Assembly: GCA_038320345.1 (NCBI GenBank)
Contig: JBBQED010000002.1
Location: forward strand, 186,001-250,000
DNA length: 64,000 nt
Origin: JBBQED01 sp038320345
Lineage (GTDB): Bacteria > Bacteroidota > Bacteroidia > AKYH767-A > OLB10
Direction of reading: 5' to 3'
Shown here: in pieces, positions 1-9,795 of the stretch
Layout of the letters: each line of letters begins with the position of its first letter
Position numbering within the stretch: the stretch's first letter is position 1
The notes under the pieces: model-generated
What the model saw: only the letters and a program-made list of their open reading frames with translations
Told to the model about the DNA's origin: nothing
Database searches by the model: none
Translations under genes and position numbers: made by a program

Positions 1-1351
1 TTTTTTCTTCGTCGGTTCCTTTTGGTAATTTGAAACAATCCATGATAATATTAAAAGCGCGGGTATCTTCATCCACCATCATCAACAATTGCTTCTTGAG
101 CGCCTGACCTTTTTCTGCATAGTCACTAAATTCTTCCCACTGGCTTTCCCAACCTTTTTTACCAGCACTGAGATTAGCTACCATCGTTGCCAATGAAATT
201 CCCAGCGCACCAGCATAAGCAGAAATAGAACCCCCACCAGGAGCAGGAGATTCACTCGCTGTTTCATCAGCAAAATCAGTGAGTTTCATATTTACGAGAG
301 GGGCGCTATTCTTATCTTCCAATAAATACTCGATGATACGCGTCTTTGGATCAAAAGGAGTCAATTCATCAAGTCCCATCGATTTCACTGCGATATGAAT
401 AAGTTCTGCATCACTCACTCCTGATGAAAGTTTTTGTTTTCTCAGAAAATATCTTCCTGCATCCAGCATCGCCGAAAGCGGCAAGACTCCAATTAATTCA
501 CTGCCGGTTACACGGAGTCCACGTTCAAAGGCACTCTTATAATTTTCTTCAAAAACAATATGCAGAGGTGTCTCTCTGAACTTGGTAATATTGATGGATA
601 CTTGAGCGATACCATACTCTTCGATATACCAACCTATTGCTTTTACACCTTTCAACTTTCCCGGAATACGAATTTCAGCACCTATTTCATCGAGTACTTT
701 TTTTCCTTTCGCATCCACTTTAATTCTTCCTGCTTCACGAATATCGAAAGCAATTGAATTAGCACGCTTCACCGATTTAGTATTCAGATTAACGTTATAA
801 GCAATCAGAAAATCACGAGCGCCGATGACGGTAGCTCCATGTTTAGGAGAGAAAACAGCAGGTCCGAAATCCGGTTTCCATGCAGGGTCATGAATTTTCT
901 TTTCAAAACCTTCGTACTCCCCTGCACGAATATGAGAAAGATTACTTCTGTCTTTATTAGGTTGAGCTTCTTCGTAGAGATAAACAGGAATCGCTAAATC
1001 ATGCCCAACACGTTTCGCTAATTGTTGACTCCAATGTGCAGTTTCTTCCATGCTAATATTTGCGACCGGAATAAAAGGACAGACATCAGTTGCACCCATG
1101 CGAGGATGTTCCCCTTTATGCTTCGACATATCAATCAGCTCAGCGGCTTTTTTAATACCTCTAAAAGCAGCTTCGGTAGCAGCAGCAGGTTCACCTACAA
1201 AAGTCACGACTGTACGATTGGTGGCTTTGCCGGGATCTACATTCAAGAGGCGAACACCTTCAACGGATTCAATAGCATCTGTTATTTGACGGATGATCTG
1301 CAAATCATTTCCTTCACTGAAATTCGGAACACATTCTATTAATTGTTTCAT
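1..1351 (-). CDS. ftcD: Glutamate formimidoyltransferase / formimidoyl-THF cyclodeaminase (partial)
   Basis: Bifunctional enzyme of histidine breakdown. It moves the formimino group from formimidoylglutamate to tetrahydrofolate and then releases ammonia to give methenyl-THF. About 450 residues are in the window and the 3' end is cut by the left edge. The N-terminal part reads MKQLIECVPNFSEG, followed by RMGATDVCPFIPV and GARDFLIAYNVNLNT, all typical of the transferase domain. After a linker near residue 330, a cyclodeaminase/FchA-type region begins (ESPAPGGGSISAYAGALG). The ATG is 2 bases after the hutG stop, so it is the last visible gene of the hut operon. Fusion of both activities in one chain is clear; catalytic activity is inferred from the family. 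Confidence 0.93.
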   Translation of the reverse strand, partial: MKQLIECVPNFSEGNDLQIIRQITDAIESVEGVRLLNVDPGKATNRTVVTFVGEPAAATEAAFRGIKKAAELIDMSKHKGEHPRMGATDVCPFIPVANISMEETAHWSQQLAKRVGHDLAIPVYLYEEAQPNKDRSNLSHIRAGEYEGFEKKIHDPAWKPDFGPAVFSPKHGATVIGARDFLIAYNVNLNTKSVKRANSIAFDIREAGRIKVDAKGKKVLDEIGAEIRIPGKLKGVKAIGWYIEEYGIAQVSINITKFRETPLHIVFEENYKSAFERGLRVTGSELIGVLPLSAMLDAGRYFLRKQKLSSGVSDAELIHIAVKSMGLDELTPFDPKTRIIEYLLEDKNSAPLVNMKLTDFADETASESPAPGGGSISAYAGALGISLATMVANLSAGKKGWESQWEEFSDYAEKGQALKKQLLMMVDEDTRAFNIIMDCFKLPKGTDEEK

Positions 1352-1353
1352 AA

Positions 1354-2445
1354 TTATCTGGAATACCAGTCGTTTCTGGCTTTTATGTAATCAGTAATAA
1401 GATAAGCAATGAGCTTACCTGTTTTAAGATCGGTTTTAATATGAGAGAGAACAGGAGCAGCTTCTGCGAGGTGAAAATAAGCTACCTTGCACTTACTAGC
1501 AACTTCATGCACTAATTTCCTAGCGTCAATAGTACTAATACCACTTGATGTTTTTGCGCTAGCAGGAATATTTTGTACCGTATCTAAATCCAGCTCTAAT
1601 CCTAAGTAATTATCTACTCCAACAAATTGTATGGCTTGATTTACGGCTTCGGCAAATGTTAGTTTTTCGCGAATAAAAATATCTTCAAAAAAACTTGCCT
1701 GCACTCTAGGTTCATTCAAAATTTTATCAATTACTGAAGCATTATTAAAAATCTCATGTAACCCCACCATTGCATATTTGTGCAACCAATTTTCATTAAA
1801 TGCATAGCTAAAACCATTTCCACTATGGCGACCTTCAGTAGGACGAAGATCACTATGTGCATCACAATTAATACAATTTATTTGAGCAGTAGCTGAGGCA
1901 CCAGAAGCTTTTAAGCCTTGAGCAGCACCTCTCAAATTAGGATAGGAATTATTATGACCACCTCCGATAATAATAGCTTCTTTTCCCGATTGAATGATGG
2001 CATTTATGATTGGAGAAACGGCTTCATCAATTACCTGAACGAGGTTTCTAAATAAAATTAAATCATCCGGATTATTGACGTTCAAATTACGGGCATCGAG
2101 CATCAATCCCGAAAAATCAAGATGACCAAGAACCAATATTTCTTCTCCTGAAAGAAAACGATTACTCTGTACATTCAGGAGCGTGTTTAATGCAGGCTGC
2201 CAAGCAGAATACGCACCACCACGACCCGCATTTGCTCTTACTCCAATATCTTCTGGCAGTCCCAATAAAACATAACGACAAGAATTATCTGACAATGCTT
2301 CCAGTAGATTATCCTGAGTCCCGAAAGGAAGAGTTTGAACTTTTTCTCCGAGTTTAATCTCTCGATCGCGTAATTTTACAAGGCTACTAATATGTAAACC
2401 ATCATAAACCATCAATGGAATAGAAGGATTCGAAATACGGATCAT
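1354..2445 (-). CDS. hutG: Formimidoylglutamase, arginase/ureohydrolase family
   Basis: Predicted to hydrolyse N-formimidoyl-L-glutamate to glutamate and formamide with a binuclear manganese centre. The ureohydrolase metal motifs are visible: GGGHNNSYP at residues 161-169 (H164), NCDAHSD at 193-199 (D195, H197, D199) and ELDLD at 284-288 (D286, D288). At 363 residues it is somewhat longer than typical arginases. Its ATG overlaps the hutI stop by 4 bases and ftcD begins 2 bases downstream, so the three are translationally coupled. Membership of the agmatinase/arginase superfamily is certain; the formimidoylglutamate substrate is inferred from the hut neighbours. Having it beside ftcD gives two parallel exits for the same intermediate. 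Confidence 0.88.
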   Translation of the reverse strand: MIRISNPSIPLMVYDGLHISSLVKLRDREIKLGEKVQTLPFGTQDNLLEALSDNSCRYVLLGLPEDIGVRANAGRGGAYSAWQPALNTLLNVQSNRFLSGEEILVLGHLDFSGLMLDARNLNVNNPDDLILFRNLVQVIDEAVSPIINAIIQSGKEAIIIGGGHNNSYPNLRGAAQGLKASGASATAQINCINCDAHSDLRPTEGRHSGNGFSYAFNENWLHKYAMVGLHEIFNNASVIDKILNEPRVQASFFEDIFIREKLTFAEAVNQAIQFVGVDNYLGLELDLDTVQNIPASAKTSSGISTIDARKLVHEVASKCKVAYFHLAEAAPVLSHIKTDLKTGKLIAYLITDYIKARNDWYSR

Positions 2446-3674
2446 TGTAATTTACCGTTTATGAAAACTTTATCAGTTAAGTTAGAGGTAAAAGCATAAG
2501 GCAGATAAGCAAGAGAAGCTATAGGTTTTGTAATAAAAAGATTTGCTTTTTTTCCAGGAACAATACTTCCAAGTTCTTCCATCACATTCATCGCATAAGC
2601 CCCGTTCAACGTTGCAGCATTAATGGCTTCTTCTGGATCCATTCCTAAATATAAACATGCGAGAGAAAGCACGAAAGACATTTTACCTGATGGCGAAGAA
2701 CCGGGATTATAATCAGATGCCAAGGCAACAGGCAATCCTGCATCAATCATTTTTCTTGCTGGAGGATAATGAATCTTCAAAAAGAAGGCAGTACTCGGCA
2801 ATAAAGTAGGCATCGTTTGTGAAGCGGCAAGAATTTTTATCTCTTCATCGCCGGTAAATTCCAAATGATCAACAGAAAGTGCATGGTGTTTTACTCCCAC
2901 CTGAATACCGCCCGAGAAATCCAATTCATTAGCATGGATCTTGGGTGGGATACCAAGCTTATTGCCTGCATCGAGGATCCGATCTGTTTCATCAACCGTA
3001 AAAAAACCTCTATCGCAAAACACATCATTAAAATCAGCGAGACCATGAGCAGCGATTTCTGGAAGCATAACATTCACTAACAAATCAATATAACCGTTTC
3101 TGTTTTCTTTGAATTCAGAAGGCATCGCATGTGCTCCTAAAAAAGTAGCTTTAATGGTAAGTGGAGAAGTCTCTTTGAGACGACGGATTACCTTCAGCAT
3201 TTTCAATTCAGCTTCTAGCGTTAATCCATAACCACTTTTAATCTCTACAGCTCCTGTCCCTGATCTTTTCATATCATCAAGACGTAACCATGCAGCATCG
3301 AACAATTCTTCTTCTGAAGTTTGTTGTAATCGTTTTGCAGAATTTAAAATCCCTCCTCCTCTATTTGCAATCTCTTCATAGGTTAATCCATGCACGCGAT
3401 CGACGAATTCACGTTCTCTGGAACCTGCAAAAACGATATGGGTATGCGAGTCGCACCAAGAAGGCATAACATAACAACCGGAGGCATCAATCACTTCATT
3501 CACGGAAGTATGAATCATTTCATCCATATGACCATAAGAATGAATTTTATCACCTTCTATCAATACCCAACTATTTTCAAGAACAGGAAGATGAGCCATT
3601 GACTTGCCCTTCACTATGCTACTCCGTCCGTATTGAACCAGACCTTTGGCATTCGTAATTAGAATGCGATTCAT
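2442..3674 (-). CDS. hutI: Imidazolonepropionase
   Basis: Metal-dependent amidohydrolase that opens 4-imidazolone-5-propionate to formimidoylglutamate, the third step of histidine degradation. The 410-residue length fits the family. HTHIVFAG at residues 77-84 is the amidohydrolase HxH motif with the HutI-specific continuation; EIKSGYGL, FLGAHAMP and ALASDYNPGSSP are further family blocks. The ORF starts at ATG (MNRILITNAK) 4 bases downstream of the small membrane-protein gene. hutH and hutU, the first two steps, are not in the window, so the pathway is split between loci or continues elsewhere. Confidence 0.95.
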   Translation of the reverse strand: MNRILITNAKGLVQYGRSSIVKGKSMAHLPVLENSWVLIEGDKIHSYGHMDEMIHTSVNEVIDASGCYVMPSWCDSHTHIVFAGSREREFVDRVHGLTYEEIANRGGGILNSAKRLQQTSEEELFDAAWLRLDDMKRSGTGAVEIKSGYGLTLEAELKMLKVIRRLKETSPLTIKATFLGAHAMPSEFKENRNGYIDLLVNVMLPEIAAHGLADFNDVFCDRGFFTVDETDRILDAGNKLGIPPKIHANELDFSGGIQVGVKHHALSVDHLEFTGDEEIKILAASQTMPTLLPSTAFFLKIHYPPARKMIDAGLPVALASDYNPGSSPSGKMSFVLSLACLYLGMDPEEAINAATLNGAYAMNVMEELGSIVPGKKANLFITKPIASLAYLPYAFTSNLTDKVFINGKLQ

Positions 3675-3678
3675 AATT

Positions 3679-4017
3679 TTATTTTTTTCGTATTTTTTGA
3701 TACATCACTTGATATCCTATGAAGAAATAGGCACTCCCAATGAGCAGATAAATCCAAGGAATAAATTTTTTATGTGCGCTAAAATATTCTAAAGCGATAA
3801 ATCCGATCACTACACCTTCTATCCAGTAAAAGCTTCCAGCCACTTTTTGCATGCTTTTCTCCATTTTCTCTTGGAAAAATGCCCAAGTAAACATGAGGAT
3901 TCCACAAAATAAGTAAAACCATGTACTATTTTGACCCGACTCCATTTTAGAAAAGCTATGTAGGATGCAGATCACTCCAGCAAGGAAATGCATCATTTTT
4001 CGAATCTGCTCTCTCAT
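3679..4017 (-). CDS. Small four-helix membrane protein, unknown
   Basis: About 112 residues from the ATG chosen here (MREQIRKMMHFLAG). The frame is open upstream to an ATG at 4086, but the extra 23 residues are polar and unlike a membrane protein start, so the shorter form is preferred. Four hydrophobic segments are visible: FLAGVICILHSFS, FYLFCGILMFTWAFF, YWIEGVVIGFIALEYF and WIYLLIGSAYFFIGYQV, with a basic C-terminus. It lies 4 bases before hutI and would be the first gene of the hut transcript. I do not recognise the family. A link to histidine uptake or sensing is only positional inference. Confidence 0.6.
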   Translation of the reverse strand: MREQIRKMMHFLAGVICILHSFSKMESGQNSTWFYLFCGILMFTWAFFQEKMEKSMQKVAGSFYWIEGVVIGFIALEYFSAHKKFIPWIYLLIGSAYFFIGYQVMYQKIRKK

Positions 4018-4130
4018 ACGCTCTCCAATATTAAGGGTTTTTACAATGACGATACCCTCCCTTTGGCGTATCTGTATATGGATCAATAAATTGATTTATT
4101 TCCTGTGACTCGTAAAGCATGATGTTAGTA

Positions 4131-4325
4131 CTAGCACAGGGTGAGGTAAACATTATTTTTTAGAGAGATAGATTCCTCAAAACCCAAATAATGATGAATC
4201 TCCCACTCTTGTGAACAACGAAGATGTAACTCTCCAATTACTTCAAGCGTCTTATGATTAGTAGGAAGGATGTAAAAATTGGAATTTTTATGATTGAAAG
4301 TGAAAACGGGGTCTTTGTTGAAAAC
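4131..4325 (-). pseudogene. Open frame with protein-like composition but no start codon
   Basis: Between hut and prmA the minus strand has a 64-codon open stretch bounded by TAG on both sides. It contains no ATG, GTG or TTG near its upstream end. Its translation is protein-like (for example LEVIGELHLRC and WEIHHYLGFEESISL). It may be the C-terminal remnant of a decayed gene or chance. The rest of the 4018-4375 gap shows nothing else that I can name. Confidence 0.25.
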
Positions 4326-4375
4326 CTAAGGTCAGAAATCTCAAATCAGAGAGGGTAATCCTTTAATTTTAACAC

Positions 4376-5209
4376 GTGGACTATACAGAACTTAATTTAA
4401 CAATCAGCCCTCTAGAGCCCTTCCGGGAGCTTCTCACCTATCATTTATCGGAAGCTGGTTTCGATATGTTTGAAGAAACCGTTGAAGGCATGAAAGCTTA
4501 TATACCGGCACCAAATTTTAATTTGGAAACTACTGAATCCGATATTCAGGAGTTAGAAGAAATGGGTGCAACTATCAGCTTTGAAATGAAAGTCATCCCA
4601 TGGACTAATTGGAACGAAGAATGGGAAAAAAATTTCCAACCTGAAATCATCAACGATCAAATTTATGTAAGAGCAGAATTTCATGAACCGAATCCTGGTT
4701 TTCCTTATGAATTAATCGTTCAACCTCGTATGGCATTCGGAACAGGTCATCATCCTACAACTGCTTTAGTGATGTCGAGAATGCTGGAAATAGACCTTCA
4801 GGGAAAATCACTTTTGGATATGGGCTGTGGTACTGGAATTCTTGCAATTCTCTCCGCAAAACTTGGTGCAAGTCCCATCACTGCAGTAGATAATGATGAC
4901 AACTGCGCCGAAAATACCAGTGAAAATGCCCTTCGCAACGGGGTAACGGAAATGAAAGTTTTGGCAGGAGTTGCAGACGATTTGAAAGGAGAAAAGTACG
5001 ATGTTATTTTAGCCAATATCAACAGAAATATCATTTTGCAAGATTTGCCGTTGTATTATGAACTCATGAACGATGAAGGGCAACTCATTACTAGCGGATA
5101 TTACCTCGAAGATCTGGATGTAATCCAAGAAAAAGCAGAAAGTTTGGGGTTGAAATACATTACGCATCAGGAAAAAAATAACTGGTGTAGCGCATCTTTT
5201 CAAAAATAA
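4376..5209 (+). CDS. prmA: Ribosomal protein L11 methyltransferase
   Basis: SAM-dependent methylase that modifies ribosomal protein L11. The 277-residue chain has an N-terminal acidic substrate-recognition region, then MAFGTGHHPTT at residues 119-129, which is diagnostic of PrmA, and the SAM motif LLDMGCGTGILAI at 146-158, followed by the later motif DVILANINRNI. The start is GTG; no ATG in frame precedes the conserved region. The stop lies 24 bases before the large secreted-protein gene in the same direction, so they may be co-transcribed. Confidence 0.95.
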   Translation: MDYTELNLTISPLEPFRELLTYHLSEAGFDMFEETVEGMKAYIPAPNFNLETTESDIQELEEMGATISFEMKVIPWTNWNEEWEKNFQPEIINDQIYVRAEFHEPNPGFPYELIVQPRMAFGTGHHPTTALVMSRMLEIDLQGKSLLDMGCGTGILAILSAKLGASPITAVDNDDNCAENTSENALRNGVTEMKVLAGVADDLKGEKYDVILANINRNIILQDLPLYYELMNDEGQLITSGYYLEDLDVIQEKAESLGLKYITHQEKNNWCSASFQK

Positions 5210-5233
5210 AACTGAAATTATTCCAATTCTAGA

Positions 5234-8200
5234 ATGAAAAAAATTATCATCGGTCTGTTCCTTTTATTTAGTATTCAAGGTATGGCACAGGCACCTAAAT
5301 CTTTTAATCCTGATCCGCTAATTTATTTCAAAGAGCTAAAAGCTTTTATGGAATTAACGAATAAAAAAGAGACAGAAAAAATATTGGATCGCTTTGAAAT
5401 CATTTGGATTGAGCAACCAAAATTTAGTGCTGATCAACAAGCTTTGATTATTACTACCTCCAATAATATGCTCAAAAAGAGATTAAAATCATTTCCTGAT
5501 TTCGGCAATTATCTTGATGCATTGATGGGTTTCACTCAATCAGGTAGAGATGCGGAGACTTTTAAGAAATGGCACAGTAGTCTGGATAAAATGTTAGGTG
5601 GAACCACCCGCCGCTACAGTGATTATCTTGAAATCTGCTCTGGACTTTTTGTATCCAATACTTTGTATCAGTCGTCGTCAACTCGATGGGTTGCTAGTAC
5701 AGGCGACTATACTTTTGAATTTGATACTATCCCGAGAATCGTTTTTCCACCCATGGATCTCACCTGCTATGCTAAAGGAGATAGCAGTAACTTAAGAAAT
5801 GTAAAAGGATATTTTGATCCCTTAAAAAAAACATTTGAAGGAAACAGTGGAAGAGTAACGTGGATCAGAGCCGGTTTAGAAGAAGCATCCGTTTATGCAG
5901 ATCTGAAAAAATTCAGTATTGATTTAACAGGTTCCGATTGGACGGCAGATTCGGCTATATTTTATAACAAGAAATTTTTTAAGGATGCACTTGCTGGTAG
6001 AGTCTATGATAAAATACTTGCTAATGTAACTCCAGAAACTGCTACTTACCCTCGCTTTGAGTCTTACAATCTAGAATTGGGGATTAAAGAACTGATTAAA
6101 GATGCAGATTACAAAGGAGGTTTTTCTCAGCAGGGAAATAAAATGGTGGGTTCCGGATCGAAGGAACAAAAAGCACGATTAACCTTCAAAAGAAATGGAA
6201 AACCTTTTTTAGTTGCCACCGCTAGAAGTTTTGTGGTGAGACCCGAGCGCATCATTTCAGACAATGCAGCTATTGCTATTTATTTTGATTCTGATTCAAT
6301 TTCACATCCTTCCTTACAATTTAAGTATACGAGTAAAGAAAAGGAAGTGAGTTTGATTAGAAATCGAGAAGGCGGTGTCTCGATGCCTTTCTTCAATTCA
6401 TTCCACCAGATGGATATGTATGTGGATGGTATTTACTGGAGAACCGACGATCCGCTGATGGAACTCAAGATGCTTTCAGGTGCAGGAGAAAGTAAGATGA
6501 CATTTGAGTCTAACAATCTTTATACCGATGAAAGATTTCAAAAAATACAAGGCATTGCAGATCTTAATCCGCTATTCGTAGTAAAGCAATTTGCCGAGAA
6601 AAACGGAAGATTAATTTACTCTCCTGAACTGGCAAAATCGATGCATGTAAGCGAACAGCAAGCACGTTCTTTACTAATGTTCCTTGCAAACAGAGGATTT
6701 GTTAGTTATGATTATGAATCTGATGAAGCGCAAATCAATGATAAATTATACTACTACCTCTCTGCAAGAAGCAATAAAACGGATTATGATAAGATCGAAA
6801 TCGAATCTGTGATTTCTGCGAAATCCAATGCGAAACTCAACCTTCTTAATTTCGACATTGATATGGAAGGTGTTAGTAGAATCTTATTGAACGATTCTCA
6901 GCAAGTATGGGTGGTGCCTGCGGAGCAGCAAATTAAATTAAAGAAGAACCGGGATTTTGAATTCAATGGGCGTGTACATGCAGGGAGAAGTGATTTCTTC
7001 GGTAAAAAATTTGAATTCATTTATGATAATTTCAAAATCAATCTTACCAATGTAGATTCTATTCGATTGAAAATTGTTTCTGATACAGAAGTTGATGAAA
7101 ATGGAAACCCAAAACTGATTCCATTAAAGAGCACCTTACAAAATGTTTCAGGAACATTATACATCGATAGTATGATGAATAAATCCAGTAGAAAGAATTT
7201 CCCGGGCTATCCAAGCTTTACCAGTGATAAAGAATCTTATGTGTTTTATGATCATCCTTCGATTTACAATGGAGTGTATAAAAGAGATAATTTCTACTTC
7301 AAAATCGAACCATTCACGATCGATTCACTCGACAATTTTTCTTCTGGTGGGTTGATGTTTGATGGATCTTTTGAATCCGCAGGAATCTTCCCTACCATCA
7401 AAGAAGTGGCGAGAATTCGTCCTGATTTCTCTTTCGGATTCGAACGTAACAGTCCTGCCGATGGATATACCATGTATGGTGGAAAGGGCAAGTTCTTTAA
7501 TCATATGGATCTAAGCTATCAAGGACTTGTGGGTGATGGAAAAATTGAATATTTAAGTTCTAATTCCGAATCAAAAAGTATTGTATTCTTCCCCGACTCC
7601 ACCAACCTTACCGATGCTAGTTTCGACTTAAGCAAAGAGATGATAGCAGGAACCGGATTCCCTCAAGCGGATGGGAAAAATGTAAATATTAACTGGAGAC
7701 CAAAAAAGGATCAGATGTTTGTTAATAAAACCGACAAAAATCTTGAGGTTTACGATAAGCAAGTCACGCTTAACGGAAATCTAGTACTTGCTGCAAAAGG
7801 ATTAGGTGGAAATGGAAATGCGTTATTTAGTGAGTCAGAACTTTCGTCACTTAACTTTTATTTCGATCAAGAAGCTTATGGTGCTGATACTTCTGATTTC
7901 AAGTTAAAATCAGATGATGAAAATGTAATGGCCATTCAGACTAAGAATGTGAAATCCAAAATTGACCTTGTTAAACGTTTCGGAGATTTTGTATCGAATG
8001 GAAAAGGATCGTATGTGAGTTTCCCATTAAATCAATACATCTGTTACATAGCCCAATTTAAATGGTTCATCGATAAGCAAGAAGTTGAATTTGGTGAAGA
8101 TTATAAAGACAATACGAAACTAAATATCGAAGGATCTGATTTCGTTTCTATCAATCCTATGCAAGATTCCTTGAGATGGAATGCTGGTCTTGCTCGCTAT

Positions 8201-9661
8201 AGTTTGATTGATTACCTCATCAAAGCAAGGAAAGTTAAAGAAATTTTAGTGGCAGATGCATCTATTCAGCCCAATGATTCTGCAACGATTGTTATCGAAA
8301 GAAATGCATTAATGCGTACTCTTGATGATGCAAAAATTGTAGCCAATACTACCACTAAGTTCCATACCATTTCAGAATCACAGATCAATGTTTTGGGTCG
8401 TAAGAGTTATAATGCAACCGGTAAATATGCCTATACCGACCAGGCAGGTATTAAACATCTCATTATTCTTGATCGAATTGCAATTGATACCTCTTTGCAA
8501 ACCTATGCTTCAGGGGTAATCCCAGATAGTACAAATTTTCAATTGAGTACTAATATTCAATATAAAGGAAGAGTAAATATTGCAGCTGCTAACCCATTGC
8601 TCAACTTTGATGGATTTGCACGATTAAATCATAAGTGTACCGAGAAGCTTTCTTCGAATTGGTTTAGCTTCAGGTCTGATATCGATCCGAAAGGAGTAAA
8701 TATACCAGTGGCAGATGCAAGGAATGAGAATCACGAAAAACTTTCCGTTTCCATTTCAATGTCCTCCGACAGTACAGGCTTCTACTCTACTTTCATCTCT
8801 CCTAAAAGGAAATCAACAGATTCGGATTTAATTGTATCCGAAGGTTATCTCACTTTCGATTCCAAAAGTAAAGAGTACAAAGTTGCTCCTGTAGCTAAAA
8901 TTAAAGACCCCGAAAATGCAGGTAACTTAATTTCGTTAAATGATGAAAACTGTGTGGTCTATGGGGAAGGAATACTGAATCTGAATGCAAATTTCGGACA
9001 GTTTAAGATGACTACTCCTGGAAATGTAAAACAAAATACGAATAATGATTCTACTACAATGGATCTATTTATGGGACTTGATTTTATGTTTAATGAGGAT
9101 GCCATCAAAACGATTGCGGAAGTCATCACCGGAAATCCCACACTCACCGCCACTAATGATGCACGTACTACTTGGACGCGAGGGATGAAAGAATTGGTAG
9201 GTCCCGAAAAGACGGAGAAAATGATTTCTGAATTTAATTTGTATGGAGCACCTAAAAAGGTTCCTCAGGAATTGCAACAAACAATTTTCTTGACCGATGT
9301 TAAACTCTATTGGGATAAAGAAGCTCAATCCTACAAATCAACAGGACCTATTGGAATTGGGTTCATTGGAAAGACTACTATTAGCAGAATGGTAAAAGGA
9401 TACATTGAAATTCAGCGCAGACGTGGTGGTGAAGTATTCAACCTTTACTTGGAGTCTGATAATGCTTCTTGGTGGTTCTTTACCTATTCAAGAGGGATAA
9501 TGCAATCCATCAGCTCTGACATCAAATTCAATGACCTCATTCAGAATATGAAACCCGACAAAAGGGTTGCAGATACAAAAGGTGATAAGCCTGCTTATGA
9601 ATTTATGTTGAGCACAGATCGCAGAAAGGCTGAATTTATCAAGCGATTCAATAATCAATAA
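5234..9661 (+). CDS. Very large secreted protein, unknown function
   Basis: 1475 residues beginning with a clear Sec signal peptide (MKKIIIGLFLLFSIQGMAQA). There are no further membrane helices and no C-terminal type-IX sorting domain. Much of the chain is made of alternating short polar/hydrophobic strands with repeated aspartate-serine turns (for example GKGSYVSFPLNQYICYIAQF and GKFFNHMDLSYQGLVGDGKI), suggesting a long beta-rich periplasmic or outer-membrane-associated protein. I do not recognise a domain. A resemblance to long beta-solenoid or beta-jellyroll envelope proteins (AsmA/TamB or LptA-like) is only an impression. It follows prmA by 24 bases and precedes plsY, which has its own promoter. 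Confidence 0.85.
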   Translation: MKKIIIGLFLLFSIQGMAQAPKSFNPDPLIYFKELKAFMELTNKKETEKILDRFEIIWIEQPKFSADQQALIITTSNNMLKKRLKSFPDFGNYLDALMGFTQSGRDAETFKKWHSSLDKMLGGTTRRYSDYLEICSGLFVSNTLYQSSSTRWVASTGDYTFEFDTIPRIVFPPMDLTCYAKGDSSNLRNVKGYFDPLKKTFEGNSGRVTWIRAGLEEASVYADLKKFSIDLTGSDWTADSAIFYNKKFFKDALAGRVYDKILANVTPETATYPRFESYNLELGIKELIKDADYKGGFSQQGNKMVGSGSKEQKARLTFKRNGKPFLVATARSFVVRPERIISDNAAIAIYFDSDSISHPSLQFKYTSKEKEVSLIRNREGGVSMPFFNSFHQMDMYVDGIYWRTDDPLMELKMLSGAGESKMTFESNNLYTDERFQKIQGIADLNPLFVVKQFAEKNGRLIYSPELAKSMHVSEQQARSLLMFLANRGFVSYDYESDEAQINDKLYYYLSARSNKTDYDKIEIESVISAKSNAKLNLLNFDIDMEGVSRILLNDSQQVWVVPAEQQIKLKKNRDFEFNGRVHAGRSDFFGKKFEFIYDNFKINLTNVDSIRLKIVSDTEVDENGNPKLIPLKSTLQNVSGTLYIDSMMNKSSRKNFPGYPSFTSDKESYVFYDHPSIYNGVYKRDNFYFKIEPFTIDSLDNFSSGGLMFDGSFESAGIFPTIKEVARIRPDFSFGFERNSPADGYTMYGGKGKFFNHMDLSYQGLVGDGKIEYLSSNSESKSIVFFPDSTNLTDASFDLSKEMIAGTGFPQADGKNVNINWRPKKDQMFVNKTDKNLEVYDKQVTLNGNLVLAAKGLGGNGNALFSESELSSLNFYFDQEAYGADTSDFKLKSDDENVMAIQTKNVKSKIDLVKRFGDFVSNGKGSYVSFPLNQYICYIAQFKWFIDKQEVEFGEDYKDNTKLNIEGSDFVSINPMQDSLRWNAGLARYSLIDYLIKARKVKEILVADASIQPNDSATIVIERNALMRTLDDAKIVANTTTKFHTISESQINVLGRKSYNATGKYAYTDQAGIKHLIILDRIAIDTSLQTYASGVIPDSTNFQLSTNIQYKGRVNIAAANPLLNFDGFARLNHKCTEKLSSNWFSFRSDIDPKGVNIPVADARNENHEKLSVSISMSSDSTGFYSTFISPKRKSTDSDLIVSEGYLTFDSKSKEYKVAPVAKIKDPENAGNLISLNDENCVVYGEGILNLNANFGQFKMTTPGNVKQNTNNDSTTMDLFMGLDFMFNEDAIKTIAEVITGNPTLTATNDARTTWTRGMKELVGPEKTEKMISEFNLYGAPKKVPQELQQTIFLTDVKLYWDKEAQSYKSTGPIGIGFIGKTTISRMVKGYIEIQRRRGGEVFNLYLESDNASWWFFTYSRGIMQSISSDIKFNDLIQNMKPDKRVADTKGDKPAYEFMLSTDRRKAEFIKRFNNQ

Positions 9662-9781
9662 TGGACATAAATATTTGATAATTAATTGATAAGCATCGAT
9701 TTTCCATCCTCATTTACTTGGAAATTATTCAATTGTGGATAGCTTCCGGTATTTAGAATGCCCTGTAATGAAATTCGTCAT

Positions 9782-9789
9782 TACTTTTG
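9782..9789 (+). promoter_or_regulatory. Bacteroidota -7 box (TACTTTTG) of plsY
   Basis: Matches TAnnTTTG exactly. Its G is 6 bases before the ATG at 9796, so transcription would begin at or next to the start codon. This argues against the in-frame TTG at 9787, which lies inside the box. Confidence 0.5.
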
Positions 9790-9795
9790 AACGCA

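Noticed and set aside
1022..1342. Plus-strand open frames opposite ftcD
   Set aside because: The minus strand encodes a clear FtcD sequence with conserved motifs throughout; the plus-strand frames are shadows.
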